DNA of 64,000 nt, from assembly GCA_024516035.1 (NCBI GenBank), contig CM044957.1, positions 48,025,001 to 48,089,000 of the forward strand, given 5' to 3'. Of the stretch, positions 41,627-56,600 are shown one piece after another (positions within the stretch are counted from its first letter, which is position 1; the number at the start of each line of letters is the position of its first letter). The notes under the pieces were generated by a model, which saw only the letters and a program-made list of their open reading frames with translations, searched no databases and was not told the DNA's origin. Source of the DNA: Bactericera cockerelli (Eukaryota > Arthropoda > Insecta > Hemiptera > Triozidae). Position numbers and translations under genes: made by a program.

Positions 41627-44600
41627 GTGAGTTTTTTTATTAGCAGTAGTATACAGAGTGAATGAAAAGTCCCGGAACAGATTTTTATCATTTTAACTGC
41701 TCAAGATAGAGACTTGAATTTTTGTATGAAGTTCTAAGGCAAAATTGTACATTTTTTGGTGGAATTGAAATTTCTACAACATGTTACAAAAGTAGTGAAA
41801 CAGGCATCAACTTTCAATTTTTAAATGGCACCCCCTATTTTTATTTGATATTTGAAATCTTCATTAAATGCTACACAATTGACTCCTTACATGATACTTT
41901 GTTCAAACAGACCTTTGATTAAGCCTGCTTAAGATAACTGATTTTTCTCTCTGTTTGTATTCTTAAGCCAGCAGCACTGCACATCAAAATGTTGCACGCA
42001 GCGGGATCCTACATTTTGGATGTCCTGGGTCCACTTATACCTCCTCATGAGGAATAATGAGTTGATGTGAGCAGTAGCAGTGATGAGTGGTCACTGATAA
42101 AAGATCTGAAGTCCCATAACTCTGCACTACCTACTAAAGTTGTGATATAATAACACAAAGAACACACATTTATTCAGTTTATATCTCATTATATAAAACT
42201 CATTAAAATAATAATGAACAATAAGGATGTTGAATTTGTTGGAGTAACTATGACCAGATTTTTAATCCCAGCAGAGTCACTTTTTTCCAGCTCTGTTATT
42301 TGGATGCTATGGGCTCCCCTCATACATTGTGAGAAAAAATCAGTAGCTGCTTTGATGTGATCAGCAATAACAAGTGGTGAAATTATGGCCAAAAAAGATA
42401 TATCAAAGCCCACAGTTTATTTATGCTGAAGATCAGCCTGGACATTTAGAAAGGAAATGATAGTTCTGTCATGGGTACCATGTCCAAGTCCTTATCTATA
42501 GACGAGATATTTTACCTTTCAAATATAAGTGGTGTAATTATTAAAATGTTTTCTGATGAAATTTAAAAAAATACTTCTAGGATATAAAAGATATGAGGAT
42601 GAGGTGGCAGATATTAACACAATCTAGGGCATGATGATCATCACATCGCACTCAACTCCTCGACGAATAGTTAGCGCAGCAATTAAGCATTGGCCTCAGG
42701 ATATAAAAGATATAGAAAAGTCCTTTAATTCTGTGCTACCCACTAAACTTGTAATAAAACTAATAATGACTCAAAGAAAAACATCTGTTTAGCTCAGTGG
42801 TCAAGGCTTTGGTCTGGTTACGCAGTGGTTACAGGTTTGAAACACACCCAAAACATGTCCATTATTGTCCATACCCAAATTATCCTTAACTAGTACATAG
42901 TAGCTTCTAGTTATTGTTTTGTTTTATAAATTAAGAGAGAGAAACTTGTGAATTTTGAAGTGTTAATTCAGAGCAAAAGTCATTGCTTAGCATCGGTTCT
43001 TTATTTCTTAGTGTCACAGAGGTATTTCAAAAACATTAATAAATTTCGTGCTAAGTTATTTGCAAATTAAAAAGGGATTTCTTCTGAGTTTGTGAACTAT
43101 TCAACTAGTTGTTTTTTTTTTTTTTTTTTTTTTTTTCTTTACTTAATAAACTGAGTCATTTATCATGTAACATTATATTTTTGTTTTGTTTAAATATATT
43201 TTTTATCTTTATGCTGAATATATTTTTTTACTTTTCAGAAGAGATTCAATCAAATGTAGCCTCTCAAGGTAATAGTCGCTTATATATTTATGGAAATGCT
43301 GAGCATGGTGCTCTAGGATACACCACTCAAGTTGGAAACAAAAGACGTCGCCAAAATCTCAAACAATATTTTAAAACTCCTACTAGGCTACATTTTGGTC
43401 ATTTTCACAAGGCAAGTTATTTTTATTTTATTTTATATAGTTCAAACCACTCCTAGAGTTAGAAGCTCCAAACAAAAAAGTTAAGTTAAAAAGTTATTAT
43501 ATATACCTATGTTAATCACTATCATGATATCAATCACAAGTACAGAAACTTGCTTTACTAAAAAAAAATAACTTGGGACTTGAACCACCGACCACCAAAT
43601 TGCAAGTCGGCCGCCTTATCGATCAAGGTTCGATTCCTATCAGTGGAAATAGTTTTTTTTTAAACTAGTTTATGTTTTTAGATAAATATTCATTATTATC
43701 TTGTCACATTTTCTTGTTTTATATAAACCAATCCTAAGTCCAGAACCCCAAGTTCAAATTCTAGTATTGAATTCCTCGTTGAAAATTTACATAAGTTTTT
43801 TAAAAAAGAAAAAAGATGAGTGTTTCACAGCTTTTTTTATTTCGTAGCCATGAACAGGAGCTGCTGTAGACGCTTATGGTCTGTGTTGTAGCCTGCCCAT
43901 CTCGTAGTATGCCTCCCCTCTGATGGGCGAGAAGTGACACAATACTTCCCATTTAGGTGCTGGGTCAACACGAGCGCACCGGAAGGTATCCCTTAAAAAC
44001 AGCTGTAACCAAGTTTTGAATACAAATTTTTGTCGGCGCGAGGATTCGAACCCGGGACCTTCCGCGTGGCAAGCAAGAGCTTAACCACTGAGCTATTCGT
44101 GTGCTTAGTTAGGTAATAAGTTATCAGTTAAGTATATGTAAAAAAAATCTTTTGACATCAAAGTAATAACAAGTAAATTTTACTTTTCAGGTTTATGACA
44201 TAGCTTGTGGATATGGATTCACCTTGATAGCAACCAAAAGCAAAGATACAAACTTGAAAATCTTTGGCTGTGGATTGAACTCTGACTCTCAAATTGGTAA
44301 GATAAAAATAATAATCGAGAGACATGGAAAAGGCTGTCAAGAAATGTCGACCCCACTTGAATGGGAAAAGACGTAGAAAAAGAAGAAGAAGAATATTAAT
44401 GCCAGCCTCCGCGGCGGCGTAACAGTTGTGCCTACTGCCCGTAGTCCACAACTCCCGAGTTCGATTCCGGGTCGGGACAGACTTTTCGAAGAAATTTTTT
44501 TTCCCTCCATACACGCTGGCATTTCCGGCCCAACCCAGGCTGGGTGAGGTTAATGTGGGTAGCTGCTACGATTCGCAGCATATGTAGGGTGTTAGACTCA

Positions 44601-47600
44601 TTCCTGACTATCTATCTCAAATCAGGACATTAAAACCAAATAGAATCAATGTCCATATACCTAATCCTCTCACCACCGTGATGCGTATCTCACGGACACG
44701 GAATTATTAGTATATAATAATTTTAATAACTAAACATATTATTATTCAGGTTTTGTTTTAAGATGGGCGATTTGGGTTTCTGACATTTGTAAAATATTTT
44801 TTTTAGAATTGGTTATAAATAAAAATTGAAGTTTTTTTTCAAGTTATAATTGTTTATTATTATTATTTTTTTTTATTGTTTTATTTTAAAAAAATAAGTG
44901 TAAATAAATAAAAATACACAAATGAAAATCATTTCAGGCTACCACGATCCCACAAAGAGAGGAACCCCTCTGGAGCTGATTCTCTCTCTGGTGCGAGTTC
45001 CACTCCCGTTCAAGCACAAATCCACCCGGACCATCGCTCTGGCTGCAGGCCGGGCTCACACGACCGTTGTCACAGATCAGGAGGGCGTGTTCACATTCGG
45101 CAACAATGCGTACGGGCAATGTGGGCGGGGCATTGTGGAGGGGGAGGACTACCACAGGAAATGGTTCTGCCACAAGATAGAGGGCGTGGATGGCGAGGCA
45201 ATAGTAGATGCAGTGTGCGGACGAGATCATACGTGAGTAGAGAATGAGTGTCATTTTTTTTTTAAATGTAACATGATCTATAGTTTATTTAAAAGTATAT
45301 AAAACAATAAAACAATAATGAAATGGTATATCCATTTCATTATGATAGCTATGACTCATCACGACAAAATATGAGAACTAATCAGATTCCAGAATTTCTT
45401 ACAATGTTGCGGACCTAAAAATACCTATTTTCAGTACACTCTCTCACTCGTAACTAATAAAAGGAGCTCTACTATACAAAGGTCGGAAGGGTACGTTTGG
45501 TGCAGGTAATATTTAAAAGGTTTCAACCTATATTATTACCTGGCAGCCTCCGTGGCGTAATGGTTGTGACTACTGCCCGTAGTCCAGAGTTCCCGAGTTC
45601 AACTCCCGGCTGGGGCAGACTTTTCGAAAAAAATTCTGTTCCATCCAAACACGTGAGGCTGCCATTTCCGGCCCTACCCAGGCTGGGTGAGGTTAATGTG
45701 GGTAGCTGGTACGATTCCCAGCGAATGGAGGGTAAAACCCCCGTCCTAATCAAGGACGTTAAATCAAATAGAATCGTTGGCGTTAGGAAGGGCATCCAGC
45801 CATAAAAAAAGTGCTCCACCCTACCAACCTCAACCATGAGGTTGAACAATGCCGACCCCAAAAGCAACATAAGCTAATATGGGATAAAGGCAAGGGAGAT
45901 ATATAACCTATATTATTACCTAGATACTTGGTTATCGATCAGAAATATATGATTTTGAATGTTTGAATCTACATAATGTGTAGATACATATATTGTATCA
46001 ACCTTAAGGTTGAAAGAAAATGTACAAGGAAGTATTGTGCGATGCACCTTCCTGCACTTAAGATTCTTTACTTCTGTAGTCTTTGCAGTATTGGCAACCC
46101 TGCCTACGATTTTAATGAGTCATAGCTATCATATTGAAATGGATATAGTATATAGATTGTAGACTTCTACAAACTCAGCTGAGGGAAGAGCCAAAAGCAT
46201 ACTTGCTGCATTCCCCCTCTGCACCGCCAGGCTGAGACGCTGTTTAAAATGAGAGTGTCATTTTACTTTCCTTATTCTATTTTAAAGAAAGTAATGGAAT
46301 CACCTAATTTTTGAAAGTCAGTTTTCAGTACCAAAACACGTTTTAGGGTCCCTAGAGCCTAAGTATGTGTGTGTGCGTGCGTAAGTACACGTATCGCAGG
46401 GTAGCATGGCGTATGAACCTCCCCTCTCGCGCCGAATTAAGTTAAAAATGAGGGGGAAAATGCGGCGGCTTTTAGGTTTGTAGATCAAATATGAGGTTAT
46501 ACAATAATCTAATTTGGGAATTTCTCTGTCTCGAACAAGGGGTCAATAAGAACTAGACTCTTCAACTTTATTTTGAAATCATAACAATATTAAAACGATT
46601 AGGTATAGTATGATGCAATTTAAATGAGGTAGATAAACAAAAATTCAATGTAAAATATAAACATATTATTTTTAGGGGTTCCAGACTGTCATTGTGTTAG
46701 GTAACGTCTAACCTTTGGTAAATAATAACCTTTTATTTTTTTAAAAATAATTAAAAATGATTAAAAACTTAGATTATTATAATATTTACACTTTCTTATT
46801 TTATTTAGGTTAAAAAAATTTTAATTATAATTATTATAAATATTCACGTATAATTAAAAGCACTTTATTTCTTAGGGTTCAAAAATTATATTATTATATT
46901 AAAAATTATTAAAGAATTAGATTATTAGAATATAATTATAATATCCGTTGAAAATTAAAAAGCACGACATTTGAATAAATAATTAAATGAAAAATAATGA
47001 CAAAATCGTCAGTATGATGATAGTATTATTATGATGGTTATAAGAGTTGATGAAGAACTGGTTCTCTAAAACACCGAAGTACTTCTTAGCACACTATTCC
47101 TATTTTAAACTCGAGCCGCATTTCATAAAATCGTTTACTGCGCATCTCGAGTTCATACGCCATCCTACAATGCGATACCTGTACGTGCGAACAAGATATC
47201 TCAAAAACGGTCAAAGCTAGAAACTTGAAATTTGGTATGTAGACCTCATTTATGGAGATGACGCAACACAAAACTTATCAACGAAGTCGCCGCCAAACGA
47301 TAAACGATAAATTTATGAGAACAACTTTTTCTTGCAATGAAAAATAATAGCGGTTTATTTTGATTTTTTTTTCTTCTTCTTAACCCAACCCCAATTTAAG
47401 GTATTTTAAGGGGGACCCGCTTGGACTAACGTTTTTACTATTAAGTCTAAATTGGGGTTGTGACTTATCAAATCCAATGATTTCGAGGTGCTGATTACGA
47501 ATTTGACATGGATTTTTAACCAACTGTTACCATTGAGTCACCAGTGTTGGACTTTGGCTTAATTTTTAACTAAAATAATAGAAAGCCATTTTTCCTTGAC

Positions 47601-50600
47601 TCCAGGATGTTCCTCACCGAGACGGGCAGAGTTTTCTCCTGTGGCAGGGGTGCGGACGGCCAAACCGGATTAGGACACTTCGACAATCAGGACACGCCCA
47701 GTTTAGTTCGTGGCGACATTGAAGGAGAGAAAATTGTCAAAATTTCCTGCACTGTGGACAGCGTTCTAGCAATTAATGGTAAGATATTTATATTATCTAT
47801 GTCTCACTTACTTACTTGTCTTTATGCCATATTAGCTAATATTTCTATTGGGTTCAGCATTTTTCCACCTCATGTTTGAGGTTGGTATAAGTATAAGTAG
47901 TGCTTTATTTAGACTGTCAGCGCAAGACAGGTAGTCCCATTATGCCAACAGTTTAACAAAGCACCTCCTTATTTATTTGAGTATAGATATAATGTAGGGT
48001 TGGTAGGGTGGAGATTTTTTTTTTTTACGGCTACATACCCTTCCTAACACCCACGATACCATCTAGTTTTAACATACTGATCAGGACGGGGGTGTTAGTT
48101 TTATTTACTTAGATAGGAACAACTTTCTCTCGAGTTGAAGAATTCATATGGTGATCAACGTTCCAAAAGCTTCTTAATCCAAAAAATATCAATCGCCATT
48201 CAACGAGGAAATGCTGTGAGCATTATGGGCACTATTGCTGATGGCTTGCGTTTCGAAGAGCTGTTTTATATTTAAATACATTATAACTATATTTGGGTTT
48301 TTTTTCACGTGATATTCATTCTCTTCCAATCTTTCTTTGTATTTCGATTCTCAACAACTCTTATTTCCCCTCCCCCTCCTAGATAAAGGCGAAGTGTTTG
48401 GCTGGGGCAATTCCGAATGCGGTCAAATATCGGAGACAGAAATGCAAATCAACGAGCCCCGCTTCATACCCCACTGCAAGGGTTTGTCTCGTATAGTAGA
48501 TGTGGCATCCGGGTCCACGTCCTGTGCCATAGTGAATGGTATGTTTTTTTTTTTTTTTTTTTTTTTTTTAATTGGGGTTTAACGTCGCTTTCAACTGCCA
48601 TGGTCATATCACGACGGGGGTTTTACCCTCCATTCGCAGGAAACTCACAAACCTGCTACTCACATTGACCTCACCCAGCCTGAGTGGGGCCGGGAAAAGC
48701 CAGCGTCACGAGAATTAGAATTTGAATGGTCACCCATCCAAGTCTTAACCTCGCTGGATGTCGCTTAACTTCGGTGTTCTGAAGGGAACCGGTGTATTCA
48801 ACATGCCATCGACGCTGGCTATGGTATGTTTTATTTTATTTTATTTATTTAAAATTATGAATGATCTATGGGGAAAATAAAAAGGTAAGTAGAAATGAAA
48901 GGGAAAGTAAATAAGTTTATAAAAATAAATAAATAAATGTGTTTCTTTGTGTTATTATATCACAATTTAAAAAAATATTTTGTAGCCATGAAACAGCAGC
49001 TACTGTAGACGGGTGTGATCTGTGTTGTAGCTCGCCCATCCTGTAGTATGCCTCCCCTCTATTGACATGAAATTACACTTTCCATTGAAGTGCTGGGTCA
49101 ACACGAGCGCACCGGAAGGTATTCCTTACAAACAACTGTAAACAAAATTTGAGTACATTTTTGTTGTCAGCTTTTGAATTCGAACCTTTCGCAATCTTCC
49201 GCATGGCATGCAAGGCACTGATACCTATATCACAGTGGTGAGATGATTATATCAAAGCCCAGATCCAATGTCTAAGCTCCTTTCTTGTCCATAGATCCAA
49301 TGTCTATAGGCTCCGTTCATACAAGCGATCACCTTACCTCTGAGCTAATAAATTTACATACTTTTTTTAATTGAATAATAGGTATACCTAGTTATAGTTG
49401 AATTGTTTTTCTTTATACAATAGTATTTTTTTTAATAACTTTATTTATATATATTCCAGATGAAGGTCAAGTATACTCTTGGGGATACGGAATATTGGGC
49501 CGAGGGCCGAAAGTGTTGCGGTCCCTGAAGCCTGGGCCCATACCAAGCACCCTGTTCGGGCAGGATCAGTTCAATCCGGAATATCGGGTTGTGCGCCTCA
49601 CTGCAGGTAAGTTTCTAGCAGAGAAACAATTGTTTGACTTGTAACCTGGAGGTCAGTGGTTCGAGTCCCAGTTCCAGCGTTGATTTAGTAAAGCGAGTTT
49701 GACTAAGGAGTTGTGATGTCACGAAAGGGATTAACACAATTACGATAGCTTTTTGTACCTTCGATAAATTTGTAACATCAAATATCAGAAGTATTGTGCT
49801 CGTTTTTGTAAAATAAAATAATTTATTTGCTCCGATTTCAATTTTTTTTTTTTTTTTTCATACGTTTCTTTACGTTTCATAACCTCCTGAGCAAATTTGT
49901 TGCGGTCTGTCGGTCCGTCTGTCGGTATCTCTTTAACTTTTGAAACTTGCAGGAGTCTCGACGTTTGCCGCAGTCACCAACATGGGTCAGCTGTACATGT
50001 GGGGGAGGAACAGCTACGGGCAGCTGGGACAGGGCACTCTCACTGACCAACACTTTCCTCTCAAGGTAAGCTTCATTTCACAAGTCATATTTACACTTCA
50101 TAATAATAATGATCTTTATTTTTTATCTTTCGTATATACATTTTTTTTGTTCCCATGAAGTACTAGTGTACTTTTCGGGAACTTTATCTCAGCAATTTTC
50201 AATCTTCATCTTCTTTCTTCTTTGTTTCTTTTTTCTTTCTTCTATTTTTTTAAATATTTTTTTTTTAAGCAGTTTATTTTAAGATGTTATATATATATCT
50301 GTTTTTTATTTATAAATCATTATTTTCCAAGAAATATTCTCGAATATCTTTTTTCATTTTTCTTTCATTATTTAAATGTTTTAAGGTTGGTGGTAATTGA
50401 TTTAATAGATGTGGTATTTGGTAATTAAATGTACTTTTCCCATAGTTATTTCTAAATGCTGGTATTGTATATTGAATATTACGAATGTGATAAGGTGTTT
50501 CGTGAATATTTCTGTATGATTCATCATAGTAATTTTTAGATATCATGACATATTTATAAAGGTTTGGAAAATTAAGTATTTTATAATATTTCATTTTATC

Positions 50601-53600
50601 ATTTCTTTGCAGTTTTGATGTGAAAGGATAAAGTGTAGATTTAATGATTTTTTTGTGAGTTGTTTGAATTGATTTAATATTTTCTTGGGATGTATAACCA
50701 TAATTTTCAATGCCATATCTCAAGACAGATTCGCATAAACTTTTATATAGTATTACTTTGATAGGTATTGGAATTATTTTTTCTATATAGTGCATTTGGT
50801 AGGCTATGCTGTTTAATTTCTTTTTGATGTAATGAATATGCTCATTCCATTTCATATTTTTATGTAAAATTATACCAAGATATTTTGTTGTATTTTCTTG
50901 TTTTACAATGGTGCATGTACAATTGTTATCTATAAAATTGTCATCTATACATTGATTATTATGTATTTTAATAGTATTTGTAGACTGTATATTATATCTT
51001 TTCATCATGTAATTTTCAAATAGAATTGATACAGTTTTTTCTTTGTTAATAAAAATATCTTTCTTATTAAGCCATATCATTATTTTATTTAAATCTCCTT
51101 GTATTTTTTCATATGCTTCGTTGATATTTTCTGTTATTGTATATGTATATTAAAATATCGTCTGCATATTGTAAGATTTTAGACTGTATATTGATTTTAT
51201 TTATATCATTGATGTAAAGATTAAAAAGAGTTGGTGATAATACTCCACCTTGTATTATACCACAACTTATATTTTCTTCAGTGCTGTAAGTTTTACCTAT
51301 TTTAACCAATTGTTTCCTATTTTCAAAGAAATTTCTCAATAATGCGTTTGTATTGTCATCTATTCCTATATTATTAAGTATTTCAAGCATTTTCATATGG
51401 TTTATTGTATCGAACGCTTTCTTTAAGTCTATAGATAGGGTTAAACAGTATTTCCCATTACTTAATGCATGATTTATTTCATCTGAATATTTGTTTAATA
51501 AAGCTGTTGTACTTTTACGTTCTCGAAATCCATATTGATTTTCACTGATCAAGTTATTCTTTTCTATATATTTTGATATTTCGTTATGCATATGTTTTTC
51601 AAGAATTTTTTCGATTATAGATAGAACAGCTATTGGTCTATAATTTGCAAATTCATTTTTCTTTCCTTTCTTATAAATCGGAGTGATGGTTGAAATTTTC
51701 ATAATGTTTGGTATGCTTTTTTCTTCTATTATTTTATTTATGATGTATAATATTATATTCTTTAGTGATAAATAGTTTTCCTTTATATCTTCAGGTCTGA
51801 TTTTATCAAAGCCTGGTCCTTTATTAGGGTCTATGTTTTTAATAATTTTATCTAGTTCATTTATTTCAATATTTTTTAATTTAAAAGGTTCTCTTTCATT
51901 TAAGTTTTCATTATTATTATAATAGGTCAAGTCAGTTCTCATTAATTCTTTCTTATTTTTCAATTCAATAATATCATTTTTAAATCTCTTGTTGAATTCA
52001 TTTGATATATGGTTCAAATCTTGTGTCTGTGCTTTGAAGTTTTTTATTATTGTTGATTCTGTATTTCTATCAATTTTATTCCTTAATTTGTCTATTATTT
52101 TCCAAGTATTTTTAATATTGCCATGACATGCATTAAATTTATTAGTTATTTCTTTTCTTTTTGCTTGTGTTATTTTATTAACAATCTTGTTTTTGATTTG
52201 TTTATATTCAATCATTAATTCATTATTACTCGTGTCTCTTTTTAGTAATTTCCATTTATCATTTTTTAATTTTATCATATCTCTGATTTCTTTTGTAATC
52301 CAAGTATTACCAATGTATTTCTTTTTCAATTTAATTACTTTATTTGCTTTTTTATACATGTTTTGAAATATATTGATAAATTTGTTGTAGATATTTTCTA
52401 TATTCTCTTGGTTTTCAATTAAATTATCCCAATCATATTCTGATATAAATTTATTAATTTTTTCTTTGTCTATAATGTTTATTTCAATTTCTTTATTTCT
52501 ATCATTTTCGAAATTACTCTCTATTTTTGTAAATATGAAATAATGATCAGCGATTTTTTCAAAAATAATGCTAGATTGGAATTTGTTTTTAGATCTTATG
52601 TTGATGTGATCAATAGGGTGGAGCGATGTTTCTACTTTTTAATGGAATAGTGAAAAAAAGTTGTCTATTGGCGAGAAACTTCCAAATCTGTTATTAATTT
52701 TTTTCTAAAAAATCGGGAAGATGCGCCCCGAGCCCCGCCCACTTTTGCGAAAATGTCATTTATAGACACTTTTCACATGAATTTTCTAATTTCTTTAGTA
52801 ATACTTTTTGAAATGGAATAGTTGTAAATGTTTACTTAATAGAATGATCCATCATTATAAAAATAAAAAATAGTCAACTTTAAATGGTAAGTTTCGCCCC
52901 AAATTTGTCCAAATCCAACAAAATTTTCTAAAATCAGCAAAAAAGACACATATCTGCCGAATTTTCTAATTTTTCTGGGACATTTTTCCGGAACAGAATA
53001 GTGTTTAAATACAAAAACATACTATCCTCGTTTACTTAGATTAAAAAGTTTTATAAAATTTACACGTTAAGTACCGCCCCGAGCTGCACCAAGGCCGCCC
53101 TATATTCTAGTAATAAATAGCTCTCATGTACTGTGGTACACTCAAGTATACTATCCCCTGTTTCTTATGATGACTCATCATAGAAATAGAATCCTTTACA
53201 AACATGATGATTCATCTCCATCAATGCCACAAAAAGGTCTTAAATATTAGAAACAATGAAAACAAGATTTTGGTAGAAATCCGTGGGTTTTATGTCTACC
53301 ACAACTCAGTTGACAGAAAGCAGCGAGTGTTATCTGATAAACGATTTGTGCGATTTTTTTCGCTCTCGAAAAAATTAATATCAGTGTATTAAGATTCGAA
53401 AATGTTATCACGTTTAACAAGAAACAGTTCGTAGTACATTGACATTGACTACATTCAAATTAAAGGTGTATGGTCCAATGTGGTTTTCAATTAAAAATAG
53501 ATCATCTTGTTTCGATGGACCCAAACATTTGCTTGATCTTATTCAACGAAGAAAGTATCTTGGTGAAAGTGTAAAGAAAATAGTAGATCCTGTTATTCAG

Positions 53601-56600
53601 AGAAACGCCTTCTACGCGCATCCTGAAAACTTGCTGTTGATTATGCTGGCAGATAACAGCAAAGTTCAAAGGGAAATTGCATACAGAGTAATTAAAAATC
53701 ACGTGAAGAAAATAGGTTCCCTGATGTTAGAAAAGTCACTGTTCCTGAAAAGTCACTGTAGCAACATCCTACAGCAGTTTAATACAGGGTGGGGCAAAAG
53801 TCTGGAAACCCCTGAATAACTTTCGAATGGCTTCTTCGGTAAAATTAAATTTTTGTACGGTAAACCGGACTAATAAGACCTTCTCTAAGAGTGGGGTCGA
53901 TTTTTGTTACCGGCCCCCATGTCGGGGCCAGGGGGGCCAACTTCATTTTTTTAAATACGAACCCCCACCTTGCGATACATTTTTAAAAAGGTCTTTAAAT
54001 AAGAAATACATTGGTGCAAATTTTATTTTTTTAATATTAACTGTTTGCAAATGGCGTCTAACTGTGTGAAGCCAGTAAAGTCTGGAAACCCCTGAATATC
54101 TTTCGAAAAGGCTTTCTCAGTAAATTTAAAATTGTGTACGGTAATCCTTGGTAATTAGACCTTATTTTAGAATGGGAACGATTTTTTTTACCGGCCCCCA
54201 TGTCGGGCCCAGGGAGGCCAACTTCATTTTTTTAATACGAAACCCCACCTTGCGATACATTTTTGGAAAGGTCTAATTACCCCGACTTATTGTGCATAAC
54301 TTTAAATTTACTGAGAAAGCCCTTTCAAAAGATATTCAGGGGTTTCCAGACTTTACTGCATACACAAAGTTGGACGCCATTTGCAATCAGTTAATATTAA
54401 AAAAATAAAATTTGCACTATTGTATTTCTTATTTAAAGACCTTTCCAAAAGTGTATCGCAAGGTGGGGGTTCGTATTTAAAAAAATGAAGTTGGCCCCCC
54501 TGACCCCGACATGGGGGCCGGTAAGAAAAATCGACCCCACTCTAAAAGAAGGTCTTATTAGCCCGGTTTACCTTACAAAATTTCAATTTTACCGAAGAAG
54601 CCATTCGAAAGTTATTCAGGGGTTTCCAGACTTTTGCCCCACCCTGTATAGTGGCACGAAGTTCCTGTGACTGAGCCCCCTTTAATAAGAGACATCAGTA
54701 TCGAAGATCTGGCCAACATTGTTGAAAACAACAACATCAAAAACTTTATTCCAGATGTGCCCTGCCACACACAGTGCGTCGCAAGGTACATCAAACTTGT
54801 GACAAATGCATCAAGCACTGTGATTGGTTATGGAGCCAGAGATGGTTTGATTAATCAAATTGGATCCAGAAGAATGATTCCAGTGTTTCGTACAAAAAAG
54901 GACTTTGCCTGAATAATAAATAAAATTAGCAAATGTTTAGTTAGAAATGTCCGAATCGGTTTTGAAAAATTGAAGTTTTTTTTTTAAAAAAGAAAGGTTC
55001 TTTCCAATGTCAATGCGTAATTTGTAATCTTTCAAATTTACTTTGTATAACTTTATACCTCCTACCTTTATTAACTATTTATATTTCGTTTTAATTATAC
55101 ATAATACGAAGAAAAAGTTCCGTTCATCAATATATTGTTCTTATTCATTTTAATTACTTGGGTGTTTTACCCATGTAGCATATAAAAATATACTAATGAA
55201 TTCACCAACTTGGGGCGACACTAAGAATGTGATATATGAGTCAATTTTTGTTACAAGTGTACGAAAAGAGTATAAAGTAGTACTTCAGTAATATTGTGTC
55301 CTGTAAAAGTACCCTGGAAAAATTAAAAAAAATCTGTGTGTACCACAGTACATTAGCCCATCCTCATTAGAGAGCCTAGAGAGAGCTATTTATTACTAGA
55401 ATATTAGGCGGCCTTGGTGCAGCTCGGGGCGGTACTTAACGTGTAAATTTTATAAAACTTTTTAATCTAAGTAAACGAGGATAATAATAATATAATAATA
55501 ACTCTTTATTGACAAGAATAATATTGACAAAGGGCGTGATTATTGCCTGAGGCAATCTCTGCCATCAAACCCATATGTTTTTGTATTTAAACACTATTCT
55601 GTTCCGGAAAAATGTCCCAGAAAAATTAGAAAATTCGGCAGATATGTGTCTTTTTTGCTGATTTTAGAAAATTTTGTTGGATTTGGACAAATTTGGGGCG
55701 AAACTTACCATTTAAAGTTGACTATTTTTTATTTTTATAATGATGGATCATTCTATTAAGTAAACATTTACAACTATTCCATTTCAAAAAGTATTACTAA
55801 AGAAATTAGAAAATTCATGTGAAAAGTGTCTATAAATGACATTTTCGCAAAAGTGGGCGGGGCTCGGGGCGCATCTTCCCGATTTTTTAGAAAAAAATTA
55901 ATAACAGATTTGGAAGTTTCTCGCCAATAGACAACTTTTTTTCACTATTCCATTAAAAAATAAAAATAAAAGTGCGATTTCGCTCCACCCTAGTGATCAA
56001 TGCATGATTTTTTTAACACGTTATTTAATAGTTCTTCTCTTGTTGGTTTTGTTATTGTATTTAGTATACCATTACTAGTTAGTAGTTCTAAATATGTATT
56101 CACCTCATTATTGTCAGCAAGAGTATTAATATTGATGTCACCTATTATTATTAAATCTTTGTTTCTTAGGTCTTTATTTTTAATCCATTTTTTAAGTTCG
56201 TCTAAAAATTTCTTTGTATTTAAATTCGGTGGTCTGTATATAGCATTTAATATTATGTTCTTACTGTTTATTTCAATCTCAACATTTTCTGCAAATTCAA
56301 ATTTTATTGTTTGTATTTTTGTTATTTTTATGTTTTCTTTGGTGTATATTACTATTCCTCCTCCTTTCTTTTTTTCTCTGCAAAAGTATTCCATATTATA
56401 TCCAATTAGTTCAAAATATTTTATTTCATCTTCCTTGCAATTGGTTTCTGTTAAAATTATTATATCAATTTTTTTAAATATATTTTCCAAATATGTTTGT
56501 AAATTTAAAAAGGTATTTCTAGATAAACTTCTAATATTAATGTGTATTATCGTTAGTTCATTTTTATTGATATATTTTAGTTCTGAATGATTAAAATCTT

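Larger units (their letters stand above)
52614..55992 (+). mobile_element. 3.4-kb DNA transposon with about 0.5-kb inverted repeats and 8-bp TSD
   Basis: GTGATCAA at 52606-52613 and 55993-56000 is the 8-bp target duplication, within LINE ORF2. Both ends begin TAGGGTGGAGCGA. The inverted repeats extend over 52614-53125 and 55379-55992; the right one is longer because a 97-bp repeat is inserted at about 55483-55580. The interior holds one plus-strand gene, itself split by a fold-back element. An 8-bp duplication fits hAT, P, Merlin and some MULE elements, but arms this long and this protein do not clearly point to one. Confidence 0.88.

Noticed and set aside
43109..43240. Hydrophobic open start before RCC1L exon 2
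   Set aside because: It is a T-run and pyrimidine tract leading to the acceptor at 43238; the real N-terminus is the exon at 41509.
46250..47370. Transposon bounded by inverted GTATCGCA / TGCGATAC segments in RCC1L intron 4
   Set aside because: Only about 30 bp match in inverse near 46390 and 47150; ends and target duplication could not be found.
56000..56590. 196-codon plus-strand frame, hydrophobic
   Set aside because: Antisense of the LINE endonuclease; the hydrophobicity reflects AT-rich antisense Lys/Asn codons.
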